NCBI RefSeq assembly: GCF_019711495.1 | Contig: NZ_JAIGNM010000002.1 | Coordinates: 186,001 to 250,000 of the forward strand | Direction: 5' to 3' | Origin: Qipengyuania xiamenensis | GTDB taxonomy: Bacteria; Pseudomonadota; Alphaproteobacteria; Sphingomonadales; Sphingomonadaceae | Length of the DNA: 64,000 nucleotides | Shown: positions 1-7,738 of the stretch, in pieces | Numbering within the stretch: position 1 is the first letter of the stretch | Layout: each line of letters begins with the position of its first letter | Position numbers and translations under genes: made by a program | The notes under the pieces: model-generated | Seen by the model: only the letters and a program-made list of their open reading frames with translations | Database searches by the model: none | Told to the model about the DNA's origin: nothing

Positions 1-140
1 TTGCCCTTCTTCAGCGCGGTTTCGGCCTTGGCGGCAGAATGCGCGGCAGTGGGCGCGACCTTGCCGGTGCAACCGGCGAGAGCGGTCGATGCAAGTGCCG
101 TGGTGACGGCAAGCCGGATCAAGGTGTTCCTGTTGGTCAT
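1..140 (-). CDS. Lipoprotein, N-terminal fragment (cut by window edge)
   Basis: The gene enters from the left edge; only its first 46 codons are visible. The ATG at 140 follows a GAGGGG ribosome site. The protein starts with a basic n-region, a hydrophobic stretch and the lipobox LAGC, so it is an exported lipoprotein (Cys at residue 24). It lies 39 nt downstream of the ribbon-helix-helix gene on the same strand and probably shares its transcript with the ParA gene. The visible part is too short to assign a family; related clusters in sphingomonads carry a TPR/SPOR lipoprotein here, which is recollection, not something seen in this sequence. Confidence 0.75.
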   Translation of the reverse strand, partial: MTNRNTLIRLAVTTALASTALAGCTGKVAPTAAHSAAKAETALKKG

Positions 141-179
141 TACTTTACCCCTCAAAAGGCGATCCCACGTCCTTCAAGT

Positions 180-911
180 TCAATGTGAGCGCTGCTGCAC
201 CTGGGCAGCAAGGCTGGCGATTTCCGGCATTTCGGCCAAAAGGCCGTCAAGAGCGTCGGTCACGAGCTGCTGGGCGCTGCTTCCGCGAACGGTGCAGGCA
301 AGACGCAGCATCAGGTGACGTTCCGGGTCGAGGCGCAGCGTGAAGGCCGCGCGCTTACCCTTGCTCGCCGCGCTGGTACGCGTGGCGGGCTTGGTCTTGT
401 TCTTCTTGGGTGCAGCCATTGCCGAAGCTTCGAAGCGGACTTCGGTCTTCTGTTCCGGTTCGGCGATGTTGCCTTCTTCCCGGCTGGCAAGCTGGCTGGT
501 GATCTTGTCGATCGATTCGCGGACCTGGTTCGCAGTCGGCGATTCGTCGCCCTGACGTGCGTTGATCGGGACGATGTCCGCACCCTCGGAAGGCTGCTCG
601 TCATTGTCCTGTGCGAAATCGTTCTCTTCGACCTGCTCGACCGGACCAGCCTGGATCAGGCTCGATTCGGACAGCGAGGGTGCCTTGGGCATGATGCGGC
701 GCGCTTCGCCCGCATCGCTTCCGGCTTCGGGGTAGGCAGGCGACGGGGCATCTTCACCCATGTCGTTCCACCCCAGGTCCTCGAGATTGGCAGCTGCCGC
801 TACGCCGTCGACCGGGCCGAGGGCCGCGGACTGCGGACGCATGGCAGGCTTCGCGCCGCCCTTGCGTGCAAGCAGGGTCGAAGAAAGAGATGCGAAATTG
901 GCGTCTGACAT
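180..911 (-). CDS. Ribbon-helix-helix protein partnered with ParA
   Basis: A 243-residue protein. Residues 1-183 are low-complexity, acidic, Pro/Ala-rich and probably disordered. The last 60 residues look like a MetJ/Arc-type ribbon-helix-helix: a basic beta strand (AAFTLRLDPE), a first helix (LMLRLACTVRGS) and a second helix (SAQQLVTDALDGLLAE). The start is ATG at 911, 31 nt after the ParA stop codon, so the two are almost certainly co-transcribed. By analogy with other ParA partners it could be the DNA- or cargo-binding adaptor that stimulates the ATPase; this is inference. No ParB/Spo0J domain is present, and no close family name is recognised. Confidence 0.75.
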   Translation of the reverse strand: MSDANFASLSSTLLARKGGAKPAMRPQSAALGPVDGVAAAANLEDLGWNDMGEDAPSPAYPEAGSDAGEARRIMPKAPSLSESSLIQAGPVEQVEENDFAQDNDEQPSEGADIVPINARQGDESPTANQVRESIDKITSQLASREEGNIAEPEQKTEVRFEASAMAAPKKNKTKPATRTSAASKGKRAAFTLRLDPERHLMLRLACTVRGSSAQQLVTDALDGLLAEMPEIASLAAQVQQRSH

Positions 912-942
912 CCGGCTGGCCTCCGCCTTTCCTTAGTTGCTC

Positions 943-1659
943 TTACTGGGCCACCCGACGACCGAAGCCGCCGGCGGGGCGATATGCACCGGGCTGCTGC
1001 GCCTGCTGATTCGGCGCAGAGAAGACGGTGCGGCGGAACTGCTTTTCAAGCCGATCCGAAATATACTTCCAGAGAGCAGTGACCTCTGCCGACGAACGGC
1101 TTTCCGGGTCGACTTCCATCACGGTGCGGCCGTCGATCATCGAGGCTGCGAAATCGGTGCGATGGTGAAGGGTAATCGGGGCAACCGTGCCGTGCTGCGA
1201 GAGCGCGACTGCTGCTTCCGAAGTGATCTTGGCCTTGGGCGTTGCTGCGTTGACCACGAAGATCAGCGGCTTGCCGGCGCGTTCGCACAGGTCGACCGTT
1301 GCGCCAACGGCACGAAGATCGTGCGGGCTGGGGCGAGTCGGAACCACGATCAGTTCGGCGACCGAGATCACCGACTGGATAGCCATGGTGATCGCCGGCG
1401 GCGTATCGATGACCGCGAGCTTGAAACCCTGCTGGCGGAGAATCGCCAGGTCGGCTGCAAGCCGTGCGACGGTGGTCTGGGCGAAGGCGGGCAGTTCCGC
1501 CTCACGTTCGTTCCACCAGTCGGCGAGCGACCCCTGCGGGTCGATGTCGATCAGGACGACCGGGCCAGCGCCCGCTCGCTGGGCCTGAACGGCCAGATGT
1601 CCGGAGAGCGTGGTTTTACCCGATCCGCCCTTCTGCGATGCCAAAGCCAGTACACGCAA
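943..1659 (-). CDS. ParA/MinD-family ATPase
   Basis: 238 residues. The deviant Walker A motif KGGSGKTT lies at residues 10-17 with the signature lysine Lys10; Walker A' (LIDIDPQGS) follows at 36-44 and Walker B (AVIDTPP) at 82-88. It belongs to the short ParA class without an N-terminal DNA-binding domain. The start is TTG at 1659, supported by an AGGGGGA ribosome site 6 nt upstream; no better codon is available before the P-loop. It heads a minus-strand operon with the RHH protein and a lipoprotein. This is not a chromosomal parAB locus because no parB is near. Positioning of a chromosome region, complex or envelope component is the likely role, but the cargo is unknown. Confidence 0.88.
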   Translation of the reverse strand: MRVLALASQKGGSGKTTLSGHLAVQAQRAGAGPVVLIDIDPQGSLADWWNEREAELPAFAQTTVARLAADLAILRQQGFKLAVIDTPPAITMAIQSVISVAELIVVPTRPSPHDLRAVGATVDLCERAGKPLIFVVNAATPKAKITSEAAVALSQHGTVAPITLHHRTDFAASMIDGRTVMEVDPESRSSAEVTALWKYISDRLEKQFRRTVFSAPNQQAQQPGAYRPAGGFGRRVAQ

Positions 1660-1871
1660 GGCTAGGTCCCCCTATAGCGCCTGTAACAATCATTATGCCG
1701 CTGGTGTGCGGCGGTCTCGAATTGAGGGGATCGCAGACTACCCCTAATTTAAGGTTAATCCTGTTAAACATTCCGCATCGCCCGGGTGGCTGCGAGATGT
1801 TAACGCACGGCCTGCTATTCCGTGGAGCAAGGCGGGACGGGTCCCGCTCCCACTTGGATCGGGGCAGACTT
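1660..1871. promoter_or_regulatory. Divergent promoter region with three close TTAA boxes
   Basis: This is the 212-nt spacer between the ParA gene (leftward) and the Sel1/SPOR gene (rightward). An AT-rich island carries TTAA at 1749-1752, 1755-1758 and 1764-1767, with a further TTAAC at 1800-1804. TTAA is the CtrA half-site, but no pair has the canonical 7-nt spacing, so only a promoter region is claimed, not a CtrA site. Confidence 0.3.
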
Positions 1872-2840
1872 ATGACGGCGGCGGGTAAATATTTGGTGGC
1901 ATTGGGCTCTGCGGCAATCGCGGTGGTTTGCGCGGGGCCTGCGCTTGCAGACACGCGGTCCGGCGTGATCGCCTGGAATGCGGGTGATTACTCTGCCGCG
2001 GTCCGCGAATGGCAGGCGCCTGCCGCGCAAGGCGATGCAAATGCCCAGTTCAACCTCGCGCAGGCCTATCGTTATGGCCGCGGCGTGTCGCAGGATCTGA
2101 CCCGCGCCGAGGAACTTTATGCTGCAGCAGCCGCATCGGGTCACGAGGATGCAGCCGATCTTTATGGCATCCTGCTGTTCCAGCGCGGCGCCGAGGCAGA
2201 GGCGCTTCCCTATCTGCGTACGGCCGCGAGGCGCGGGAACACGGCAGCGCGATATTTTCTCTCGCTCGCCCATTTCAATGGCGATGTGGCGGAGAAGGAC
2301 TGGCCGCTGGCCTATGCCCTTGCATCGCTGGCCGATGTCGGTGGCCTTCCGCAAGCCACCCGCGCGCTCGGGCGCATGGATCCCTATCTCTCGGCCGAGC
2401 AGAAGCGCGAGGCGTTGTTGCTGGCCGAACAGATCGGCGAGAGCGGGCTGACCCCGAAGCGGGACATCAGCCTCATGGCCATGGCGCCTGGCGCAAAGGC
2501 AGAACCGACCCGCCAAGTGCGAACCGCTGCACCCGCTCCTGCCCCATCTCCCGCTCCGGCAGCGCAACGTCAGGCTGAAACGCAAGTTCGCACTGCATCC
2601 GCCGATAGAGCCGCGGGTCCTTGGAAGGTGCAGCTTGGTGCCTTCGGCGTACCGGGCAACGTCGGACGCATGTGGGACAGTGTCGCCGCGCTTCCCGAGA
2701 TCGAGGGACGTGAGCGAATCGAGAAGCCGGCAGGGCGGCTCACGATCTTGCAGGCTGGCGGCTACGCCAGCCGTTCGCAGGCGAATGCCGCCTGCGCCGC
2801 GCTGAAGCGCCGCGGGCATGATTGTCTTGTGACCCGGTGA
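1872..2840 (+). CDS. Periplasmic Sel1-repeat/SPOR-domain protein
   Basis: 322 residues from ATG 1872. It has a signal peptide (residues 1-25, cleavage after ALA), then Sel1/TPR-like helical repeats around residues 35-170 (AQFNLAQAYRYGRGV is a typical Sel1 core), a Pro/Ala-rich linker near 205-240, and a C-terminal SPOR domain at about 247-322 (WKVQLGAFG ... GYASRSQANAACAAL). SPOR domains bind denuded septal peptidoglycan, so a cell-division or envelope role is expected. It is divergent from the ParA operon, which raises the possibility of a functional link. Exact biochemical role unknown. Confidence 0.85.
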   Translation: MTAAGKYLVALGSAAIAVVCAGPALADTRSGVIAWNAGDYSAAVREWQAPAAQGDANAQFNLAQAYRYGRGVSQDLTRAEELYAAAAASGHEDAADLYGILLFQRGAEAEALPYLRTAARRGNTAARYFLSLAHFNGDVAEKDWPLAYALASLADVGGLPQATRALGRMDPYLSAEQKREALLLAEQIGESGLTPKRDISLMAMAPGAKAEPTRQVRTAAPAPAPSPAPAAQRQAETQVRTASADRAAGPWKVQLGAFGVPGNVGRMWDSVAALPEIEGRERIEKPAGRLTILQAGGYASRSQANAACAALKRRGHDCLVTR

Positions 2841-2873
2841 TCCGGCCGCCTTTCCTGATTCGCCGATGCCGCT

Positions 2874-4160
2874 ATGGGTGAGCGGGATGATGCAGGACAG
2901 CAGCCTCTCGTGAGCGACACGACACCCGACATGATCCAGCCGATCGCCGAGAGCGGCGATAGGATCGAAAGCCTCGACTTCGTGCGCGGAATAGCGGTGA
3001 TGGGCATTCTCGTCGCGAACATCATCGCCATGGGTCAGCCGTTCGAGGCCGCCTTCTTCCCCGGCGCCTTCACGCTGACGCCGACCGATCTGGATATGCA
3101 GCTTTGGGTCGGGCAATTCGTCCTGATCGATGGCAAGATGCGCGGGCTTTTCAGCCTGTTGTTCGGAGCGGGACTATATCTTTTCCTCGAAAAGAGCTGG
3201 GAAAGCGGACGCACATTGGGCTTGCAGGCGCGGCGGCTGTTCTGGCTCGGCTGCTTCGGCCTCATCCATTACTACTTCATCTGGGCGGGAGACATCCTGT
3301 TCCTCTATGCGGTGTGCGGTTTCGGCGTGATCGCGCTTTCTGGCCTGTCGGCACGGCTGCAGCTGGCTTTCGGCCTGATCGGCTATCTGACCGGTGCACT
3401 ATTCTTCGCACTCGTCAATTTCATCACGCTGCGCGCAATAGATAGCGACAACTCGCTTGAGGGTATGGGGCGCGCCTTCATGGAGGCAGCAGAATACGGT
3501 CTCGATGATGCGCAGGTCGAAACCGCTATCCGGCAAGACGGCACCTATTTCGATTTCGTGGCGCATACTTTCGAGGTGCACGCCACAGAGCCATTCGCCA
3601 GCCTGCTCGACGGGGCAATGGAGGCGCTACCGCTGATGGCGATCGGCATGGCGCTCTATCGCTTCGGTCTGTTCGAAGGCAGGTTGAATGGCCGAAGGCT
3701 GCTAGCCGCCTCGTGGGCAAGCTTTGTGGTCGGAGGCGCGGCGCTGCTGTGGATCGCTCTCGACACACTGGAAGGCGGCATAGGCTATTACGAGGGGCTC
3801 GCCGCATCGACCGGGTGGGCACCTGTCCCGCGCCTCGTCATGATGCTCGGCATGCTCGGGCTGCTGGTCAGCTATGCGCCCCGGGCGAGCGGATGGCTTG
3901 GGCAGAGCATCAAGGCGGCGGGGAGGGCGGCTTTCACCAACTACCTCGGTGCTTCGATCATGATGCTGTTCATCTTCGGCAACTGGGGTCTGGACCTATT
4001 CGGCGAGTTGCCGCGGACACTGCTCTACCTCGTGGTGATTCTGTCCTGGGTCGTAATGCTCCTGTGGTCGCGCCTGTGGCTGGAGCATTTCCGGTATGGA
4101 CCGCTCGAATGGCTGTGGCGCTGCCTGACCTACGGCAAGGTCTTCCAACTGCGTCGCTGA
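2874..4160 (+). CDS. DUF418-family polytopic membrane protein
   Basis: 428 residues, matching the YeiB/DUF418 architecture: an N-terminal membrane segment with the family hallmark SLDFVRGIAVMGILVANI (about residues 32-50), further hydrophobic helices, and the C-terminal DUF418 half with GxxAFTNYLGASIMMLFIF (about 345-365) and a closing WLxxFRYGPLEWLWR motif. Function unknown in the family; DUF418 proteins are distant relatives of membrane acyltransferases. The ATG at 2874 lacks a clear ribosome site; GTG at 2910 or ATG at 2931 are possible, since the conserved region begins after them. It stands alone between the SPOR gene and the iron-storage pair. Confidence 0.85.
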   Translation: MGERDDAGQQPLVSDTTPDMIQPIAESGDRIESLDFVRGIAVMGILVANIIAMGQPFEAAFFPGAFTLTPTDLDMQLWVGQFVLIDGKMRGLFSLLFGAGLYLFLEKSWESGRTLGLQARRLFWLGCFGLIHYYFIWAGDILFLYAVCGFGVIALSGLSARLQLAFGLIGYLTGALFFALVNFITLRAIDSDNSLEGMGRAFMEAAEYGLDDAQVETAIRQDGTYFDFVAHTFEVHATEPFASLLDGAMEALPLMAIGMALYRFGLFEGRLNGRRLLAASWASFVVGGAALLWIALDTLEGGIGYYEGLAASTGWAPVPRLVMMLGMLGLLVSYAPRASGWLGQSIKAAGRAAFTNYLGASIMMLFIFGNWGLDLFGELPRTLLYLVVILSWVVMLLWSRLWLEHFRYGPLEWLWRCLTYGKVFQLRR

Positions 4161-4171
4161 TTGCTTGCTAT

Positions 4172-4216
4172 TGCGAATAAGTCGCATTATATCTGCTTTT
4201 GCGAATCAATCGCAAA
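4172..4216 (+). promoter_or_regulatory. Two palindromes before bfd (putative iron-regulator operator)
   Basis: Two inverted repeats share the same arms and a 5-nt spacer: TGCGA-ATAAG-TCGCA at 4172-4186 and TTTGCGA-ATCAA-TCGCAAA at 4198-4216. They lie 15-59 nt upstream of bfd, immediately after the DUF418 stop. Position before bacterioferritin genes and the tandem arrangement suggest binding by a Fur-superfamily regulator. The regulator identity is inference; the palindromes themselves are seen directly. Confidence 0.6.
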
Positions 4217-4230
4217 GGATTTCACGGCGC

Positions 4231-4425
4231 ATGTACACCTGCATTTGCAATGCCATTCGGGAAAGCGATCTGCGCAACGTGGCGCGCCGTTGTCCGGGCG
4301 ATGCAGAGGCGTGCTACGCTGCCCTCGGCAAGCGCCCTGCTTGCGGGACCTGCCTCGACGAAGCCGACGCGATCATCTTCGAAGAGCGCGAAATGGCCTT
4401 CGAACCGACCACTGTCGCCGCCTAG
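4231..4425 (+). CDS. bfd: Bacterioferritin-associated ferredoxin
   Basis: 64 residues. The four [2Fe-2S] ligands are Cys4, Cys6, Cys38 and Cys41 (CIC near the N-terminus, CGTC later), the BFD-like Fer2 pattern. Bfd donates electrons to bacterioferritin to release stored iron as Fe(II). The start ATG 4231 has an AAGGA site about 10 nt upstream. It lies just behind two palindromic operator-like repeats and 123 nt before bfr, so joint iron control is likely. Length is normal for Bfd. Confidence 0.92.
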   Translation: MYTCICNAIRESDLRNVARRCPGDAEACYAALGKRPACGTCLDEADAIIFEEREMAFEPTTVAA

Positions 4426-4548
4426 TTTCCGCTACTGAAAATCGCTCGCAACTGGCGGAATTCCGCCATTTCCTCGCTATCCGGCCTTGTTTCCGCCGCA
4501 TCGAGCGCGCATAGCTTCGCCTGAGATTTTCTAGCGGAGAAGTGAGCC

Positions 4549-5040
4549 ATGAAAGGCGATCCCAAGGTCATCGAATTCCTGAACAAGGCACTCACCAACG
4601 AGCTGACCGCGATCAACCAGTACTGGCTCCATTATCGCGTGCTGGCCGACTGGGGCGTGACCAAGCTCGCCGAATACGAGCGGCACGAATCGATCGACGA
4701 GATGAAGCACGCCGATGTCCTGGCCGAGCGCATCCTCTTCCTCGGCGGCCTCCCCAACTTCCAGGCAATCCACAAGCTCAAGGTCGGCGAGACGGTCGAG
4801 GAAATCCTCAAGGCCGATCTCGCGGTCGAGATGGAAGCGATCCCGCTGCTCAAGGATGCGATTTCACATTGCGAGGAAGTCCGCGACTACACCACCCGCG
4901 AAATCTTCGAGCGCATCCTCGAGAGCGAGGAAGAGCACGTCGATTTCCTCGAAACGCAGTTCGACATGATCGAGCGGATGGGCCTCCAGAATTACGTGCA
5001 GCTCAATTCCAAGGCTGCCGGCGAGGGCGAAGAAGGCTAG
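4549..5040 (+). CDS. bfr: Bacterioferritin
   Basis: 163 residues, full length. All ferroxidase ligands are present in the canonical spacing: Glu18, Glu51, His54, Glu94, Glu127 and His130, together with Tyr25 and the haem-binding Met52. This should form the 24-subunit iron-storage shell in the cytoplasm, oxidising Fe(II) at the di-iron site. ATG 4549 is preceded by GGAGAAG. It follows bfd on the same strand. Its stop codon overlaps tail-to-tail by a few bases with the small convergent gene at 5037-5249. Confidence 0.96.
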   Translation: MKGDPKVIEFLNKALTNELTAINQYWLHYRVLADWGVTKLAEYERHESIDEMKHADVLAERILFLGGLPNFQAIHKLKVGETVEEILKADLAVEMEAIPLLKDAISHCEEVRDYTTREIFERILESEEEHVDFLETQFDMIERMGLQNYVQLNSKAAGEGEEG

Positions 5041-5249
5041 TTCGGCCCCAGCTCCCAAAAGCTTGCATGGTCGCCGCCGTGCTTGGTCAGTCGGCCAAGC
5101 CTGCGCTCGCCCTCCCACAGCTCGGCGCTGCCATCCTGCATGTTGATGTCGGCAATGGCGAGGGCAGTGGGCACGTCCAGCGCGTCGACGATCATGGGGT
5201 CGCCACCGCTCGAGCACCGCTCTTCTATCGACACGTGGATCCGCGTCAT
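5037..5249 (-). CDS. Small hypothetical protein convergent to bfr
   Basis: 70 residues. The start ATG at 5249 has a GAGAGGAG ribosome site 6 nt upstream; a longer reading frame upstream lacks one. The protein is acidic and soluble, with a conserved-looking block IVDALDVPTALAIADINMQD and no signal peptide or membrane segment. I do not recognise a family. Its stop codon (5037-5039) lies inside the last codons of bfr on the other strand, so the pair overlaps tail to tail. Confidence 0.65.
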   Translation of the reverse strand: MTRIHVSIEERCSSGGDPMIVDALDVPTALAIADINMQDGSAELWEGERRLGRLTKHGGDHASFWELGPN

Positions 5250-5380
5250 GGCGTTCTCCTCTCTTGCTGTGGCGGATTGATGCGCAGCGGGAATGAACAG
5301 CGCGCAACCGCCCACCTACGGTCTCACCACAGGAACTGCCTGCCCCCGGTCTGGCGGAAAAGCAGGGTCAACCGAGTGAT

Positions 5381-7159
5381 CTAGAGCCGGTCCATCGAGA
5401 GCCATTCGGTCTCGCCCTGCCAGATCTCGTCGAGCTTGGCCTTGGCCGCACGTGCCTCCATCCGGTTGCCTGCCGCAGCCTGTGCCTTGGACAGTCCGTA
5501 AAGCGCCCAGCCGTTATTCGGGGCCTGGAACAAAGCCTTGCGGAAGGCCGCGACAGCCTCTTCGTGACGGCCCATCTTGTAGAGCGCAGCCCCGCGCGAC
5601 TGGGCGACCGGATAGTACCAGAAGGGCGGCTCGGAATAGGGGATGGTCGCCTCGATACTCTCGGCCAGTTCGAAATAGCGCACCGCGGCTGCCGGATCGC
5701 CGCTCGCCAGCGCCAGCCGCCCGCGCGCGGCAAGTCCCGCGAGTTTGACGATATCGGGAGCGGGGAAGCCCTGCCCAGTCATCGCCTGCACGTCGGGAGC
5801 TTCGATCATCGCGTCGATCTGGCCGATCACTTCCTCGGCGGAAGTCTCGTCACCCGCCAGCGCATGGCCGACCGCCCGGGCATAGAGCCGCATCGCGTCG
5901 ACATAGGCGAGGTCGGACTTCTCATTCGTCAGCGCAAGGATCGCTTGCGGAGACCCGGTCTGGGCAAGGGCGAAATGCGGCGCGGCATGGATCGCCTGAA
6001 CCCACGCCAGCTGGCGCGCAATATCGGCATCGAGGATGCCCTCGAGCCGCGCTGTCTCGCTCGCGACTGCCCGCATGTTGCCCACCATTTGCGCGCTGGT
6101 CAGCAGGAAATGGACGTTGTGCGGATAGTAGCCGTAGCGATAGAGCGCATCTTCCGGTGCGCTCGCGAGATAGGCCTGGTCTGCGCGCGCGGCGGCGATA
6201 TTCGCCTCGATCGAATCCCCGTAGCGACCGATCCGGTAGTAGATATGCGCAGGCATGTGGACGAGATGGCCGAGCGCGCGCGGGCCGCTGCGGTTGAGCT
6301 CGTCCGCCGCGGCCTCTGCCTGTTTGGGATCGGGCCCGTTTTCGAGCAGGTGGATGAGCAGGTGCGAGGCCTGCGGATGCTGCGGATTGCGCGCGAGCAC
6401 GGTCTCGATACGCTCGACCGCCTTGCCGATCCGCGGCTGCGCTTTCTTGCCTTCCGTCCAGTAGTTCCAAGGGGTGGTGTTCATCGCCGCTTCGGCCGCG
6501 AGGATCTGGAGGTCGTCATTGTCGGCATTGGCATCGGCTAGCGCCGCCATCGCGTCCGCGTATTGCGCGTCGAGCGCGGCTCGGTCCGCATCGAAAGAAT
6601 AGCGCTGCGTTTGCGCCGCAATGATCGCCCGCTCGGTCTCGCTTGCATTCGCCGCGAGTTCGGTCGCGCGTTCGAGTGCCGCCAGCGCATCGCGGTTTGC
6701 GGCATCGTCCATGCCGGCGTTGATGTTCGGGCCATTGGCCAGCGCCACGCCCCACCAGCACATGGCGCAGTCGGGCGCGAGCCGGGCCGCCTCGCGGAAA
6801 GAGCGGATCGCCGCCTTGTGATTGAACCCGTATGTGAGCGCGATGCCCTGGTCGAAATAGCTGCGCGCTTCGCCGGTAAGCTCGGTGGCCGGAATGTCGT
6901 AGCGACCGGTATTTCCGATCAGGCCAATGGTGGCCCCTGTCGCAAGCTGGCTGGCACCGAAGGACCGCGCCAGTTCCAGCCGCCTGTCGAGCGCGGCGGC
7001 TCCCGTGAAGAAGCCCCGGCAAGCGTTGCGGCCGGGCAGGGTGGGGTCGAGCGCGGCGAGTTGCGCTTCGCTCAGCGCAGCAGACGTGGGCGAACTCATC
7101 GGGCCGGACAGCGCGAGCGGGGCGGCGAGGGCAATGCCCAGTGTGATGGGGGTTTTCAT
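5381..7159 (-). CDS. Secreted tetratricopeptide-repeat protein
   Basis: 592 residues from ATG 7159, which has a GGAG site 8 nt upstream. A signal-peptide-like N-terminus (MKTPITLGIALAAPLALSG) is followed by degenerate TPR-like helix pairs through the whole chain, for example SYFDQGIALTYGFNHKAAIRSFREAARLAP near residue 95 and an ALYKMGRHEEAVAAFRKAL repeat near residue 540. A CAMCWWG motif lies close to the first repeat. This resembles large TPR proteins of unknown function common in sphingomonads and planctomycetes. It probably acts outside the cytoplasm as a scaffold. It is not clearly linked to its neighbours. Confidence 0.85.
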   Translation of the reverse strand: MKTPITLGIALAAPLALSGPMSSPTSAALSEAQLAALDPTLPGRNACRGFFTGAAALDRRLELARSFGASQLATGATIGLIGNTGRYDIPATELTGEARSYFDQGIALTYGFNHKAAIRSFREAARLAPDCAMCWWGVALANGPNINAGMDDAANRDALAALERATELAANASETERAIIAAQTQRYSFDADRAALDAQYADAMAALADANADNDDLQILAAEAAMNTTPWNYWTEGKKAQPRIGKAVERIETVLARNPQHPQASHLLIHLLENGPDPKQAEAAADELNRSGPRALGHLVHMPAHIYYRIGRYGDSIEANIAAARADQAYLASAPEDALYRYGYYPHNVHFLLTSAQMVGNMRAVASETARLEGILDADIARQLAWVQAIHAAPHFALAQTGSPQAILALTNEKSDLAYVDAMRLYARAVGHALAGDETSAEEVIGQIDAMIEAPDVQAMTGQGFPAPDIVKLAGLAARGRLALASGDPAAAVRYFELAESIEATIPYSEPPFWYYPVAQSRGAALYKMGRHEEAVAAFRKALFQAPNNGWALYGLSKAQAAAGNRMEARAAKAKLDEIWQGETEWLSMDRL

Positions 7160-7249
7160 GGTCGGTCTCCGTCCGCGACCCATGAAAGTGGATGCTGTTC
7201 TTTTCTGTTGTGCCCCGGGATTAGCACCGCCCGGTCGAGTCGGCCAAAT

Positions 7250-7738
7250 CTACGGGCCGTAGGTGCGCTCTTCCATCCGTTCGCGATTGCGCCGTGCTGC
7301 CACCCGCGTCTCGAGCAGGAAAGAGGCAAGGCCGGCCATCAGCAGGCCCATGGTGATGAGCCATGTGAGCGCGACGAAGGTCCCCAGCGGGGCCTTCACG
7401 AAGGCGCTGACGAACAGCAGCATGATGACGATGCTGATGGTGAATGCCGAGGCCGTACTCAGCATCACGGCGCGCTGGGCATGGACGCGGCGCTTCTCCA
7501 GCGCCGGAATTTCGACCAGCAGGTCGTTGGTCTCGTCGTCCCTGCCGGCTTTCAGGATCTTCTCGATCTTGTTGGCGACCCAGATGAGCCGGTTTGTCAT
7601 CACGTTCATGACCGCACCGATGCCTGCCAGCAGGAAGGCGGGGGCCATGGATAGCTGGACCACGTTCTGCACACGGATCGAGGAACTGGTGCGTTCGAGA
7701 AGCTCGATACCCGGGATCAACAGCAGCGCGTCAGTCAC
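7250..7738 (-). CDS. DUF2721 membrane protein
   Basis: About 162 residues. The DUF2721 core runs from RVQNVVQLSMAPAFLLAG through MNVMTNRLIW and a cytoplasmic linker to two closing membrane helices (ISIVIMLLFVSAFV; MGLLMAGLASFLLET). Function unknown. The start is uncertain: three in-frame GTG codons lie at 7768, 7747 and 7738; I chose 7738, which overlaps the der stop codon by a few bases. It is directly downstream of der and likely translated from the same mRNA. Confidence 0.8.
   Translation of the reverse strand: MTDALLLIPGIELLERTSSSIRVQNVVQLSMAPAFLLAGIGAVMNVMTNRLIWVANKIEKILKAGRDDETNDLLVEIPALEKRRVHAQRAVMLSTASAFTISIVIMLLFVSAFVKAPLGTFVALTWLITMGLLMAGLASFLLETRVAARRNRERMEERTYGP

Noticed and set aside
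1745-1810. Canonical CtrA box TTAA-N7-TTAA
   Set aside because: Spacings among the TTAA motifs are 2, 5 and 11 nt, none equal to 7. Kept only as a low-interest observation.
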